From positions 186,001 to 250,000 of the forward strand of contig NZ_CAMLSE010000005.1 in assembly GCF_946482605.1 (NCBI RefSeq): a DNA stretch of 64,000 bases, written 5' to 3'. Under the pieces are notes generated by a model. It ran no database searches and was not told where the DNA came from. It was given only the letters and a program-made list of their open reading frames with translations. Source of the stretch: an uncultured Dyadobacter sp. Lineage in GTDB: Bacteria; Bacteroidota; Bacteroidia; Cytophagales; Spirosomataceae. The stretch's first letter is position 1. Every line of letters starts with the position of its first letter. Shown one piece after another: positions 1 through 8,198 of the stretch. A program made the translations under genes and the position numbers.

Positions 1-1279
1 AAACCGGCTTCGCTTTAAGGTAAATGTGAAAACAAACCGCAAGTCGGATGCCTATTTAAAATACTGGAAACGGAACAGTAAGGACACATTGTATTCCACT
101 ACTTCAAAAGACACTGATTCACACACACTCTGGGTTGTCAATACAACCGGAGACACGCGTTACACTTTTCAGGTAGTAGCTTCGACAGGCACCAAAACGG
201 TGCTGAGCAAAAAATACCCGCTCGAAACCCGCTCCATTTACCAGGCCACGCCTTACTTCACACTTGAACACATGGATAGTACTTTCTCCAAAGAAATGGA
301 GAATAAATACTTCCTGACCCAGATTTTATCCGAGCCCGGATCGGCCGTTATCATTGATCACAAGGGCGAGATTGTCTGGTACGAGCCATTTAAAAAAGGG
401 GTAAAAGTCTCACACTGGACACCCGAAAAAACAGTCATGTGCATTGTCGGGGCGGAGAAAATACCTTCTTCGGGCGGAGATGAAATTATCGAAATGGACC
501 TGACAGGAAAGGTGCTCACGCATTTACAGGTCGGCAAAGGCGACATGGATAAATTGGTCCACCACGAAGTCCGTACCGATAAGGATGGCAACATTTATGC
601 ACTCACTTTTGACAAGAAATTATTTGACCTGACCTCCGTTGGCGGAGCAAAACAGGACACCGTGAAAGGTGATGGAATCGTCATTTTCAGTCGTGACGGG
701 AAAAAACTGTGGGAATGGACCATGCTCGATCACCTGGACCCATTGTCGGATCCGGAAATTATGAAACATAAAAAAGACTGGGTACATGCCAACTCGGTTT
801 ACCGGGAAGACGATGGCAACTTCCTGATCTCCTACCGCGACCTGAATCAGATCTGGAAAATAGATTTCAAAACTGGAAAAGTGCTTTGGAAACTGGGCGA
901 TAAAGGGGATTTCCCGCTTACTGAAAACCAGCTTTTCAGCGCGCAGCATTTTGCGCATACCACTGCGAACAACGAGTTAATGATGCTCGATAATGGTGTT
1001 AAGAAGCAGACCACACGTGCGCTTTCATTCAAATTAGATCCCAACAACAAGACGGCGCAAACCGTGCTGGATATCAAATTACCTAAGGAATATTACACCA
1101 CAGCCAAAGGGAATGCCCAGTTTATCAATGGCGATAAAGTGGTGTTCAGCCTGACTGACCCTCGCTCCTTCCTGATCACCGATTTAAAGGGCCAAATCCT
1201 GTGGAAAATTCTGATTGGCGGCGATCCTTACCGATTGGAACAAACGCCGGGTTTTGCATTGAATAAACCGACATTCTGA
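1..1279 (+). CDS. Arylsulfotransferase (ASST family), 5' end outside window
   Basis: This is most of an ASST-family sulfotransferase. Such enzymes work outside the cytoplasm and move sulfate between phenolic esters through a sulfo-histidine, without PAPS. The frame is open to the left edge, so the gene begins upstream; the GTG at 26 is an internal codon. The first ~70 codons look like the beta-sandwich that precedes the catalytic propeller, followed by repeated propeller-like blades such as GKEIVW-type and GKVLWKLG strands. Conserved family His/Arg positions appear as HHEVR (His179-180 counted from codon 26), HANS (His254), SYRD, and AQHFAH (His308/His311), one of which should be the sulfated His. 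The stop lies 1 bp before the CHR transporter start, so the two are co-transcribed. The family call is firm; the acceptor is unknown. Confidence 0.85.
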   Translation, partial: NRLRFKVNVKTNRKSDAYLKYWKRNSKDTLYSTTSKDTDSHTLWVVNTTGDTRYTFQVVASTGTKTVLSKKYPLETRSIYQATPYFTLEHMDSTFSKEMENKYFLTQILSEPGSAVIIDHKGEIVWYEPFKKGVKVSHWTPEKTVMCIVGAEKIPSSGGDEIIEMDLTGKVLTHLQVGKGDMDKLVHHEVRTDKDGNIYALTFDKKLFDLTSVGGAKQDTVKGDGIVIFSRDGKKLWEWTMLDHLDPLSDPEIMKHKKDWVHANSVYREDDGNFLISYRDLNQIWKIDFKTGKVLWKLGDKGDFPLTENQLFSAQHFAHTTANNELMMLDNGVKKQTTRALSFKLDPNNKTAQTVLDIKLPKEYYTTAKGNAQFINGDKVVFSLTDPRSFLITDLKGQILWKILIGGDPYRLEQTPGFALNKPTF

Positions 1280-1280
1280 A

Positions 1281-2507
1281 ATGGCAGTTACTTTCGAAAC
1301 GGCTATTGAACGGCAAACGATCAGTTTGCGCTACCTGTTTTTCACTTTTCTGAAAATTGGGATGGTGTCTTTTGGAGGGCATATGGCGTTGATTTCCGTT
1401 ATTCAGCGCGAAATGGCGGAAAAGGACAAAACGATTTCCGCTGAGGCAATTCTGGACGCGGTTGGGATCGCAAGTCTCTTACCAGGCCCGATGGCAGTTA
1501 ATGTCGTCACCTACCTCGGTTATCATTTGAAGGGAAAAAGGGGGGCAGTGGTCAGTATGCTGGGAATCTTGCTTCCTGCCTGTACGCTGATGCTGGCGCT
1601 TTCCTGGGCGTACTTTGCTTATTCGTTTACCTCGGAAGGGGTTGGAAGTATGTACTTTGTCCCGGCTACGGTTGCGGCGATCATACTGTCGACCGGCGTT
1701 CAGATGTACCAGAAGGAAGTTGGCGGAAAGCCATTGAAGCTTGTTTTATGTTTCACAGCCATCTTACTGCTGCTATTTTTCAAGAGTTATTTCCTCACTG
1801 TATTGCTCCTGCTAGCCGGAGGCGTGGTCGGTGTACTGTTGAAATTGGGAACTGATAACAAATCCCGGAACAGTTCCATGACGGGTTTTAGTTTGAAACC
1901 AGGTAAGGCCGCCGCATGGACGCTTGCGCTGTTGGCACTGGTAGAAATCTCCTTCGTTGCCAATGTAGCCCGGTATTTTGAAAACATTTATATCAAAATA
2001 AGTCTCATCTTTTCGGGAATCAGCTTGTCGCTGTTTGGGGGAGGTTATGTGATGATCCCGATTATGCAGGCACTATTTGTGGATGACCTGAAATGGTTGC
2101 TGAAACAGGAATTTGTGGATGCCATCGCATTTAGCCAGATCACCCCGGGCCCCATCCTGGTGAGTGCGACCTTCATCGGATACAAGCTCGCCGGTGTTTG
2201 CGGAGCGTTGCTTGCCACGGCCGCGATATTTATTCCGTCGGCGATTGTGATGATCATCGTTTCCGGAATCTTCGAAAAAAATAAACACCGGCAATTTTTA
2301 CAAAATCTGCTTAGCGGCATAAAGGCCGTGGTAGTAGGGATGATCCTGGTCGCGGGCGTGAAAATCGTGCAAGGATTTGCCAGTGACTATCTGTTGATTG
2401 GCGTTACAGTGGTCGTTTTTGCACTGAGCTATCGCCTCAAAGTAAGTCCTGTATACCTGATCCTGCTCTCGATACTTACGGGTATCAGCTTTTATTCCTG
2501 GCAATAA
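1281..2507 (+). CDS. chrA: CHR-family (ChrA-like) chromate/anion transporter
   Basis: A 408-residue polytopic inner-membrane protein of the two-domain CHR family. Each half carries the family signature: SFGGHMALI followed by SLLPGPMAVN in the N-terminal half, and LFGGGYVMIP followed by QITPGPILVSA in the C-terminal half. This internal duplication and the length are typical of long-chain CHR proteins. Characterised members export chromate, a sulfate analogue. Its place between an arylsulfotransferase (1 bp upstream) and a PAPS-type sulfotransferase (12 bp downstream) suggests the physiological substrate here could be sulfate or a related oxyanion; that is inference. No regulator of the ChrB type is visible. 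Confidence 0.9.
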   Translation: MAVTFETAIERQTISLRYLFFTFLKIGMVSFGGHMALISVIQREMAEKDKTISAEAILDAVGIASLLPGPMAVNVVTYLGYHLKGKRGAVVSMLGILLPACTLMLALSWAYFAYSFTSEGVGSMYFVPATVAAIILSTGVQMYQKEVGGKPLKLVLCFTAILLLLFFKSYFLTVLLLLAGGVVGVLLKLGTDNKSRNSSMTGFSLKPGKAAAWTLALLALVEISFVANVARYFENIYIKISLIFSGISLSLFGGGYVMIPIMQALFVDDLKWLLKQEFVDAIAFSQITPGPILVSATFIGYKLAGVCGALLATAAIFIPSAIVMIIVSGIFEKNKHRQFLQNLLSGIKAVVVGMILVAGVKIVQGFASDYLLIGVTVVVFALSYRLKVSPVYLILLSILTGISFYSWQ

Positions 2508-2519
2508 AATTTTAAAGAC

Positions 2520-3593
2520 ATGGCTGAAAACATGAATAACGAATTCCTGGCGATAACCGAAAGCCGGTCGCAGCAAGCGGTCCACCGAAAGCCAACCGGC
2601 ATTCAGATCATCGGCACCCAGCGTTCCGGATCCAATTTGCTTCGGGTGATTCTGGATCAGTCGGCAGATATAGCGTCCCCGCATCCGCCACATATTCTGG
2701 TAGCATTCGCGCCATTGATGTCCAGGTATGAGCCATTGACCAAAGAAAATTATCAAATGCTGGTGAGCGACGTGGTCGATTTTGTGCATGCGAATCCGGT
2801 CCCATGGGAAGGTGTTGCATTGGATAAAGAAGCCATTTTCAATGCTTCGGACCGGTATACGCTTTTTGACCTCAACAGGCAGATTTATGAGGAGGCGGCC
2901 CATGCAAAAAACGCCCGGTACTGGTGCTGTAAAAGTATGGCCAATGTCCACTATGCGGAAGAGCTAGAAAAATACGGGATCATTGACAAGTACATTTTCC
3001 TTTACCGCGACGGACGGGACGTGGCTGCTTCGTTCAAAAAGGCTGTTGTAGGCGATAAACATACCTATTTCCTGGCCAGGCAGTGGAAGGAAGACCAGGA
3101 AGCTTGCTTGGCCCTCGCCTCGCAGCTGGATGCAGACCGTTTTTTTGCATTAAACTACGAAACGCTGATCAGCGAACCAGAGCGCACTGTCAAAGCATTG
3201 TGTGCGTTTCTGGATATTGCTTACAATGAAGAAATGCTCCATTTCCACACTTCCAATTCGTCAAAAATCACGGCAGCCGCGGGCGAAATGTGGGCCAATC
3301 TGGAAAAGCCGATCATGAGAGACAACACCGGAAAATTCATGAAAGCATTCCAAGAAGGCGATCTCGAAATATTTGAAATGGTGGCAGGGAAAACGCTTCA
3401 AAAACTAGGCTACCCTTTGTACACTTCCATGGATAATCCGGAGCTGATTTCGGAGGAAAGTTTGGACCAGTACCGGGAAGAAAATCAGTTGCTTAAAAAT
3501 GAAGTGCTTGCAACTGCACGAAAAAGTGACCTGGAAAAGCGGGAACCCCAATTAGTCATTCTTGGTGAAATCCGGACCCGACAAGCAATTTGA
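2520..3593 (+). CDS. PAPS-dependent sulfotransferase family protein
   Basis: A 357-residue cytoplasmic sulfotransferase-fold protein (Sulfotransfer_1/3 type), expected to transfer sulfate from PAPS to a hydroxyl of a glycan, lipid or small molecule. The 5'-phosphosulfate-binding loop is seen as GTQRSGSNLL (Arg35-Ser38) and the 3'-phosphate-binding motif as LYRDGRDVAASF (Arg163-Ser171). The last ~50 residues are charged and probably helical, and may mediate an interaction. No signal peptide or membrane segment is evident. It lies in the same transcription unit as PAPS-making (CysC) and PAP-removing (CysQ) genes, which supports PAPS use. The acceptor cannot be read from sequence; the neighbouring GH16 suggests a polysaccharide. 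Confidence 0.85.
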   Translation: MAENMNNEFLAITESRSQQAVHRKPTGIQIIGTQRSGSNLLRVILDQSADIASPHPPHILVAFAPLMSRYEPLTKENYQMLVSDVVDFVHANPVPWEGVALDKEAIFNASDRYTLFDLNRQIYEEAAHAKNARYWCCKSMANVHYAEELEKYGIIDKYIFLYRDGRDVAASFKKAVVGDKHTYFLARQWKEDQEACLALASQLDADRFFALNYETLISEPERTVKALCAFLDIAYNEEMLHFHTSNSSKITAAAGEMWANLEKPIMRDNTGKFMKAFQEGDLEIFEMVAGKTLQKLGYPLYTSMDNPELISEESLDQYREENQLLKNEVLATARKSDLEKREPQLVILGEIRTRQAI

Positions 3594-3654
3594 TCCTTAA
3601 TATAACACGCGCAGCTGATGGCCGAGAAGCCAGTCGCTGACAGCCCAAGTAACC

Positions 3655-4620
3655 ATGAAGAAATACATAGCAATAGTAAGTCTGGGATTGATGTTGTTCG
3701 TTAGTTGCAAATCCGATGGACAAACGGAAGCGCCGACTCCGGTACCGGAGGAAGAACAGTTGGATGGTGATCCGGATATAGGAGATTTGTCGGCCCCCGG
3801 TATTTTCTATGACAAATTCGAAGGGCCGATCGATGAAACCAAATGGGGGAAAATGAACCGCTTGTGGGGACAATCCGCAAATCCTGTGCACCAGCATGGC
3901 GGTGTGATTCCCGAGAATGTGTATTCCAAAAGTGGCAACGCGATTATGCGCGCATTGGGCGACCAGTATACCGGAACGCTTCGTGGGCCACAAGGGCATA
4001 CGAAGCGGTTGGGGGGAGTACTTACTTCCAAAGAGCGCTTTGCTTCGGGTCGATACGAGTTTAAAATGCGGGTATTGCAGGCGCCGGATATGGGTGTGCT
4101 GTCGGCAGCGTGGTCATTCTGGTACAAAGAAATTACGCAAGCTTCGGATCCGCTAGTTTGGAATAAGGCCATTGCCGCCGGGAATATTCCCGATAGCAAT
4201 GGCAAAATTATCCTGAACCATGAAATTGACATTGAGGTAAAAGGTGCGAATCTGAGTAACCCGATTTACACCAACTGGATCGGAGAGAAAACCGGGGAAT
4301 ACGATAGTAAAAATGTCGCCTATCCGACCGGATTAAATGACAAGAAGTTTCATGTGTACCGTTGGGACTGGCATACGGGTGGTAATGGACAGGAAGCCCG
4401 AGTCGAATATTATATTGATGACGTGCTGATGCGCACCAGTACCACGAGAGTTCCGTACTTTGCTTCCAATATTAACGTCGGCAACTGGTTTGCCTGGTGG
4501 GCCGGGAATGACAGTGGAACGTATAAAGCACCCAATTTCGAGTCGCTGGAAATGTATGTGGATTGGGTTAAATTTACCCCTTTCAATGAGCCTAACGACG
4601 ATTTCTTAGACAATAAATAG
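3655..4620 (+). CDS. GH16-family glycoside hydrolase lipoprotein
   Basis: A 321-residue lipoprotein with a short lipid signal ending at Cys18 (FVSC), followed by an acidic/Pro linker and a GH16 beta-jellyroll. The catalytic strand is HEIDIE with nucleophile/acid-base candidates Glu190 and Glu194 and assisting Asp192, the ExDxE form of the family. The segment FYDKFEGPIDETKW is the usual GH16 start, and YRWDWHTGG...VEYYIDDVLMR is the usual C-terminal sheet. GH16 members act on agar, carrageenan, porphyran, laminarin or related beta-galactans/glucans; the substrate cannot be fixed here. Its place between a sulfotransferase and the cysQ-cysC pair (5 bp to cysQ) suggests trimming or release of a sulfated exopolysaccharide, though a catabolic role is possible. 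Confidence 0.85.
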   Translation: MKKYIAIVSLGLMLFVSCKSDGQTEAPTPVPEEEQLDGDPDIGDLSAPGIFYDKFEGPIDETKWGKMNRLWGQSANPVHQHGGVIPENVYSKSGNAIMRALGDQYTGTLRGPQGHTKRLGGVLTSKERFASGRYEFKMRVLQAPDMGVLSAAWSFWYKEITQASDPLVWNKAIAAGNIPDSNGKIILNHEIDIEVKGANLSNPIYTNWIGEKTGEYDSKNVAYPTGLNDKKFHVYRWDWHTGGNGQEARVEYYIDDVLMRTSTTRVPYFASNINVGNWFAWWAGNDSGTYKAPNFESLEMYVDWVKFTPFNEPNDDFLDNK

Positions 4621-4625
4621 CAAGT

Positions 4626-5390
4626 ATGCATATTGATATAGAAGAACTCTTAACTATTGCCAGGGAAGCAGGCGAAGCAATTTTAAAGGTCTACAACGAT
4701 CCTGAAAAGGCGGAAGAAGTGACGGTTAAGGCCGACGATTCCCCTTTAACCCTTGCTGATGAAGCATCCAATGAGGTAATTACAAACCGCCTGAAAATTC
4801 TTACCCCCGACATCCCGGTACTGTCGGAGGAAGGCAGGAACATCCCCTACTCCGAACGGAAAAACTGGACGTATTTCTGGTGCGTAGACCCGCTTGACGG
4901 AACAAAAGAATTCGTGAAAAGAAATGGCGAATTCACCGTCAATATTGCTTTGATTCACAACCAGGCCCCTATTTTAGGCGTAATATATGTGCCGGTCACC
5001 GACACGATGTATTACGCAACCAAGCAAACCGGTGCCTGGAAAATCGACGGTAAGGGGAACAAAAGTCCTTTGCGAGTAGATAACAAGTCGTCGGACTGGA
5101 CGGCAGTGGGAAGCCGGACACACAGCGCTCCGGAAGAGGCTGAACTTTTGGCAAAATATCCCGTCATAAACAGTGTCTCAATTGGAAGCTCATTAAAATT
5201 CTGCCTGCTGGCCGAGGGATTAGCGCAAATTTATTTCCGCCAGGGACCTACCATGGAATGGGATACAGCTGCGGGCCAGGCGATATTAACGCTGAGCGGC
5301 GGGAGCCTCACCAAGCCGGACGGAACGCCATTTTTGTACAATAAAGAATCACTTTTAAATGGCAGCTTTCTGTGCCTAGTCAACGCGTAG
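4626..5390 (+). CDS. cysQ: 3'(2'),5'-bisphosphate nucleotidase (CysQ)
   Basis: A 254-residue member of the inositol-monophosphatase superfamily, of the CysQ type that dephosphorylates PAP (the by-product of PAPS-dependent sulfation) to AMP. The metal-binding motifs are present: LSEEG, DPLDGTKEF (Asp88, Asp91, Gly92, Thr93) and WDTAAG (Asp213). Length is typical. It follows the GH16 gene by 5 bp and precedes the APS kinase by 19 bp. PAP inhibits sulfotransferases, so coupling cysQ to them in one operon makes biochemical sense. A role as inositol phosphatase is less likely because the FVKRNGEFTVNIAL stretch after DPLDGT is CysQ-like. Confidence 0.93.
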   Translation: MHIDIEELLTIAREAGEAILKVYNDPEKAEEVTVKADDSPLTLADEASNEVITNRLKILTPDIPVLSEEGRNIPYSERKNWTYFWCVDPLDGTKEFVKRNGEFTVNIALIHNQAPILGVIYVPVTDTMYYATKQTGAWKIDGKGNKSPLRVDNKSSDWTAVGSRTHSAPEEAELLAKYPVINSVSIGSSLKFCLLAEGLAQIYFRQGPTMEWDTAAGQAILTLSGGSLTKPDGTPFLYNKESLLNGSFLCLVNA

Positions 5391-5409
5391 TTTAAGCTTT
5401 TAACCGGAT

Positions 5410-5967
5410 ATGAAGCAAAATATTCCGCATCAAAAAGGCATGGTTATCTGGCTGATGGGACTTTCCGGAGCAGGTAAAAGTACGATAGCAACAGGTTTGG
5501 AAGCGAAGCTCAACGAAAACGGATTTTTCACTTTCACCATGGATGGCGATCTGATCCGTTCCGGAATTAACAGTGATCTCACCTTCACGGAAGCCGACCG
5601 ACTGGAAAATATCAGGAGAGTGGTTGAGATTAGCAAAATGCTGGTACAGAAAGACATCATCACAATTTGCTCTTTCATCACACCCATGCAGAAACAGCGA
5701 GCGCTTTGCAGGGAAATCCTGAACGATCAATACTTTGAAGTCTTTGTAGATTGTCCCGTTTCAATTTGTGAAAACCGGGATGTCAAAGGCCTTTACAGAA
5801 AAGCCAGAACCAACGAAATCCCCAACTTTACTGGTATCAATGCAGATTTCGAACTTCCTCTCAATTCAAATCTTGTTTTAAACTCACATAAACATTCTCC
5901 CGGGGAATGCGTCGACTTAGCCTTCTCGGCAATCATTCCTTATATCTCTCAAAAAATGAATTTGTAG
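5410..5967 (+). CDS. cysC: Adenylylsulfate (APS) kinase
   Basis: A 185-residue APS kinase that phosphorylates adenylyl sulfate to PAPS, the sulfate donor. The Walker A loop is GLSGAGKST (Gly17-Thr25). It is followed by the substrate motif DGDLIRSGINSDLTF and the DRLENIRR segment that contact APS. The C-terminal KARTNEIPNFTGI region is also characteristic. It is a stand-alone kinase domain with no fused ATP sulfurylase; no cysD/cysN/sat gene is in the window, so APS must come from a gene elsewhere. It is the last gene of the sulfation run; 265 bp separate it from the next gene. Confidence 0.94.
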   Translation: MKQNIPHQKGMVIWLMGLSGAGKSTIATGLEAKLNENGFFTFTMDGDLIRSGINSDLTFTEADRLENIRRVVEISKMLVQKDIITICSFITPMQKQRALCREILNDQYFEVFVDCPVSICENRDVKGLYRKARTNEIPNFTGINADFELPLNSNLVLNSHKHSPGECVDLAFSAIIPYISQKMNL

Positions 5968-6232
5968 CAGCTCGTGTTCTCTGGCGTTAACTATACATGC
6001 TATCACCTTGAACATGAGTTCATTATAAAAGTTTTGTGAAAAATCAAACCAATCAGACTCAAACTTATTACTATCTATAAGTCAAGAAGATTAGCTACTA
6101 AAACTTACTGGATGCCATGCTTCAATATATGTCTGAAATAAGAAAACAATCGAAACATTATCATTGTTTGTACATTGCAAAGACTGTCAAAATGAGCACA
6201 CTATCCAGTGAGGAGATCAAACGAGTCAATTC

Positions 6233-6799
6233 ATGTATGCTGAAATTCTGAGGGCAACGGGCCATTACACCGATAACGAAGTAACGCTTTTCACAAAGCA
6301 GGTCCGGGAGCGGCAGATCTCTAAAAAAGAAATGCTACTCAAAACAGGTCAGACTGCCCGATCGTTGTATTATCTTCTAGAGGGCTCTGCCCAACAATAT
6401 GAAATGGCAGGCGAACTAGGGCAAAACGTGATCGATCTTCACGTTGCGGGTGAATGGTTTCTTAATTATGAGAGTCTGATTTCCCAACGTCCTTCCAGGG
6501 TTTTCATCGAAGCATACACCGATAGCCGGATTTTGGAATTAAGTTTGGAAACAGTCCATTATCTGACCGGAAAGTCGGTTTCATTTTTACAACTCAACAA
6601 GGTTTTAGAAGGGGCATTGGCAAGGATGAACTTTTTCGATCATGGAATGACTCCCGTGGAAAAATATCGCTACATCCTCGATCATCGCCCCAGCCTGATC
6701 CAGACTTTCCCATTACGACTAATTTCCTCCTATCTCAAAGTTACTCCTGAAACACTCAGTCGGGTAAGAAATGGTCTGGCCAAGAGAGGCATTTCTTGA
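6233..6799 (+). CDS. Crp/Fnr-family transcriptional regulator
   Basis: A 188-residue Crp/Fnr-fold regulator with an N-terminal cyclic-nucleotide-binding-type beta-roll (about 20-115), a dimerisation helix, and a short C-terminal helix-turn-helix (about 150-188). The recognition helix reads TPETLSRVR, keeping the Glu-x-x-Ser-Arg spacing that FNR uses to read TTGAT half-sites. There are no cysteines, so an Fe-S oxygen sensor is excluded; the effector is unknown. The start is the first ATG in frame. An FNR-type box overlaps its own stop codon and sits in front of the next gene, a VOC protein, which is the likely regulated target. Confidence 0.88.
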   Translation: MYAEILRATGHYTDNEVTLFTKQVRERQISKKEMLLKTGQTARSLYYLLEGSAQQYEMAGELGQNVIDLHVAGEWFLNYESLISQRPSRVFIEAYTDSRILELSLETVHYLTGKSVSFLQLNKVLEGALARMNFFDHGMTPVEKYRYILDHRPSLIQTFPLRLISSYLKVTPETLSRVRNGLAKRGIS

Positions 6800-6809
6800 T
6801 TTCGATCAA
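6796..6809. promoter_or_regulatory. FNR-type operator TTGAT-N4-ATCAA
   Basis: A perfect inverted repeat, TTGAT TTCG ATCAA, identical to the classical FNR/Crp-family consensus. It overlaps the stop codon of the Crp/Fnr regulator gene. It is centred about 43 bp upstream of the start site predicted from the adjacent promoter, close to the -41.5 position of class II activation sites. The regulator just upstream carries an E-x-x-S-R recognition helix, so it is the natural candidate to bind here. Confidence 0.6.
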
Positions 6810-6811
6810 GG

Positions 6812-6840
6812 TTGATAACGGGATTGACTTACTACTTTTG
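6812..6840 (+). promoter_or_regulatory. Bacteroidota-type promoter for the VOC gene
   Basis: A TTG at 6812-6814 is followed after 18 bp by TACTTTTG at 6833-6840. This matches the Bacteroidota housekeeping pattern of a -33 TTG/TTTG and a -7 TAnnTTTG. Transcription would begin near 6846, about 15 bp before the ATG of the VOC gene. Confidence 0.55.
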
Positions 6841-6860
6841 GGCAAACCAATCATACAATA

Positions 6861-7232
6861 ATGGAACATAACGCATTGTCCATCCGGCCCTTTATCGGCG
6901 CTGTTGATTTTGATACATCCAGAAATTTCTACCGTGACCTCGGGTTTCAGGAAACGGTTTTGACGCCACAAATGTCCCTATTCAAGTCAGGGGACTACGG
7001 CTTCTATCTCCAAAACGCATTCAATCGGGACTGGATCGACAACACCATGGTATTTCTCGAAGTCGAGGATGTGCAGACGTTCTGGGATGCGCTAGCGACT
7101 TTGGATCTCGTTGCGAAATACAAAAATGTACGGCTCACACCGATCCGTGTCGAGCATTGGGGCCGCGAATGTTTTGTTCACGACCCTTCCGGTATACTCT
7201 GGCATTTCGGAGAATTTTTTAGCAAATCATAG
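6861..7232 (+). CDS. VOC-superfamily (glyoxalase/bleomycin-resistance-like) protein
   Basis: A 123-residue protein with one vicinal-oxygen-chelate fold: an N-terminal half beginning IGAVDFDTSRNFYRDLGF and a second half ending in HDPSGILWHFGEFF. Such proteins are lyases, dioxygenases or drug-binding resistance proteins; nothing here fixes which. It follows the Crp/Fnr gene by 61 bp and has its own promoter and operator-like site. A decayed second VOC gene follows immediately. Confidence 0.8.
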   Translation: MEHNALSIRPFIGAVDFDTSRNFYRDLGFQETVLTPQMSLFKSGDYGFYLQNAFNRDWIDNTMVFLEVEDVQTFWDALATLDLVAKYKNVRLTPIRVEHWGRECFVHDPSGILWHFGEFFSKS

Positions 7233-7238
7233 TTCGCA

Positions 7239-7509
7239 ATGGCAGAGATAAAATTTACCAGGCTGGTACCAAATGTCTTGCGAGCAGCTTGCCAAAGCTT
7301 CCACAGAGGAGCAGCGATCGTTTGGCAACCAGTCAGGTGGACGCGTGTTTTTGTTTTTGTGGACTGATGACTTTTGGCGGGATTACAATAATCTCATCGA
7401 TAAAAATATACGTATTGTTCGTGAGCCGACACAGGACGTTTATGGCACAGTGGCTGTATTTGCAGATTTATATGGCAATTTATGGGATCTGATAGAGCCA
7501 AAGGAATAG
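7239..7509 (+). pseudogene. Remnant of a second VOC-family gene (internal deletion and frameshift)
   Basis: An ATG at 7239 begins MAEIKFTRLVPN, a typical first strand of a VOC protein, but that frame then runs into unrelated sequence. In another frame from about 7276 the distal VOC half reads without interruption to 7509, including GRVFLFLWTDDFWRDYNNL and a VFADLYGNLWDLIEP end. Roughly 50 residues of the middle (the LGF..Y strands) are absent, and the two halves are out of frame. The simplest reading is a deletion that fused the ends. The distal part could still be expressed from ATG 7273 as 78 residues, but would lack half the fold. Confidence 0.65.
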
Positions 7510-7580
7510 GCCTGATCAATGCGCGTATAGAATCACGCCCTGGTTGTAGCACTTTGTCATAAAATTGATTTCTTCGAATA

Positions 7581-8024
7581 ATGGAATCTGAATTAACGCT
7601 GCAAATCATACTAATTAAACCCACGCCAAACGTGGTTTTTGGCCTTCAGAAGGGCGCTGGTGCCAATTACGAAACGGTGCAAAAGCAGATCTCCACATCC
7701 AACGACTTAATTTTTACGTTTACTATCAAGGTAAAAGGTGACAGATTAAAAGACAAACTTCCCAAATTATCGGGCAGTTTTGTTCAAGGTTCTGCCGATA
7801 GTAGGTTTGTTTATATCGACATCGGCACCTATGCTGGTCAGCATGATACGGTCTGGTCTAGACGGCTTAAAATCCCTTTGACGGGAATTACCTGGAAAGA
7901 AATTGATTTAACAATATCTGGCGGTGCGATGTTGCAGAGTAATGTTCCCGGCACCGGCCGGGATGGTGGCCCAAACTGTGCGACTGTAAAACCTTTTGCA
8001 GGTTGGCATATTCAAGAATCATAA
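7581..8024 (+). CDS. DUF5990-family protein
   Basis: A 147-residue protein matching my recollection of the DUF5990 pattern: an opening LIKPTPNVVFGLQKG, a central SGSFVQGSADSRFVYIDIGTYAGQ, LKIPLTGITWKEI, and a closing GTGRDGGPNCATVKP. The function is unknown. It has no signal peptide or membrane segment and looks cytosolic. It stands alone, 71 bp after the VOC remnant and about 170 bp before the permease gene. Confidence 0.7.
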   Translation: MESELTLQIILIKPTPNVVFGLQKGAGANYETVQKQISTSNDLIFTFTIKVKGDRLKDKLPKLSGSFVQGSADSRFVYIDIGTYAGQHDTVWSRRLKIPLTGITWKEIDLTISGGAMLQSNVPGTGRDGGPNCATVKPFAGWHIQES

Positions 8025-8198
8025 ACAAAAAAAATCTTGAACCTCGTACGCTGTTTGCTTTTCAGCCATTGTCATACAAAATCTACAATTCCTGCTCATT
8101 TGCTTCATCATCGGATAAGACACCCACACATTTCAAGGATTTGCAACACTACTATTACTAAGTTAGTATTACTTTGTTATACCTCATTTCCTTAGCCC

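Noticed and set aside
26..28. GTG at 26 as start of the arylsulfotransferase
   Set aside because: The same frame is open to position 2 and the upstream residues continue the beta-sandwich, so the gene starts outside the window.
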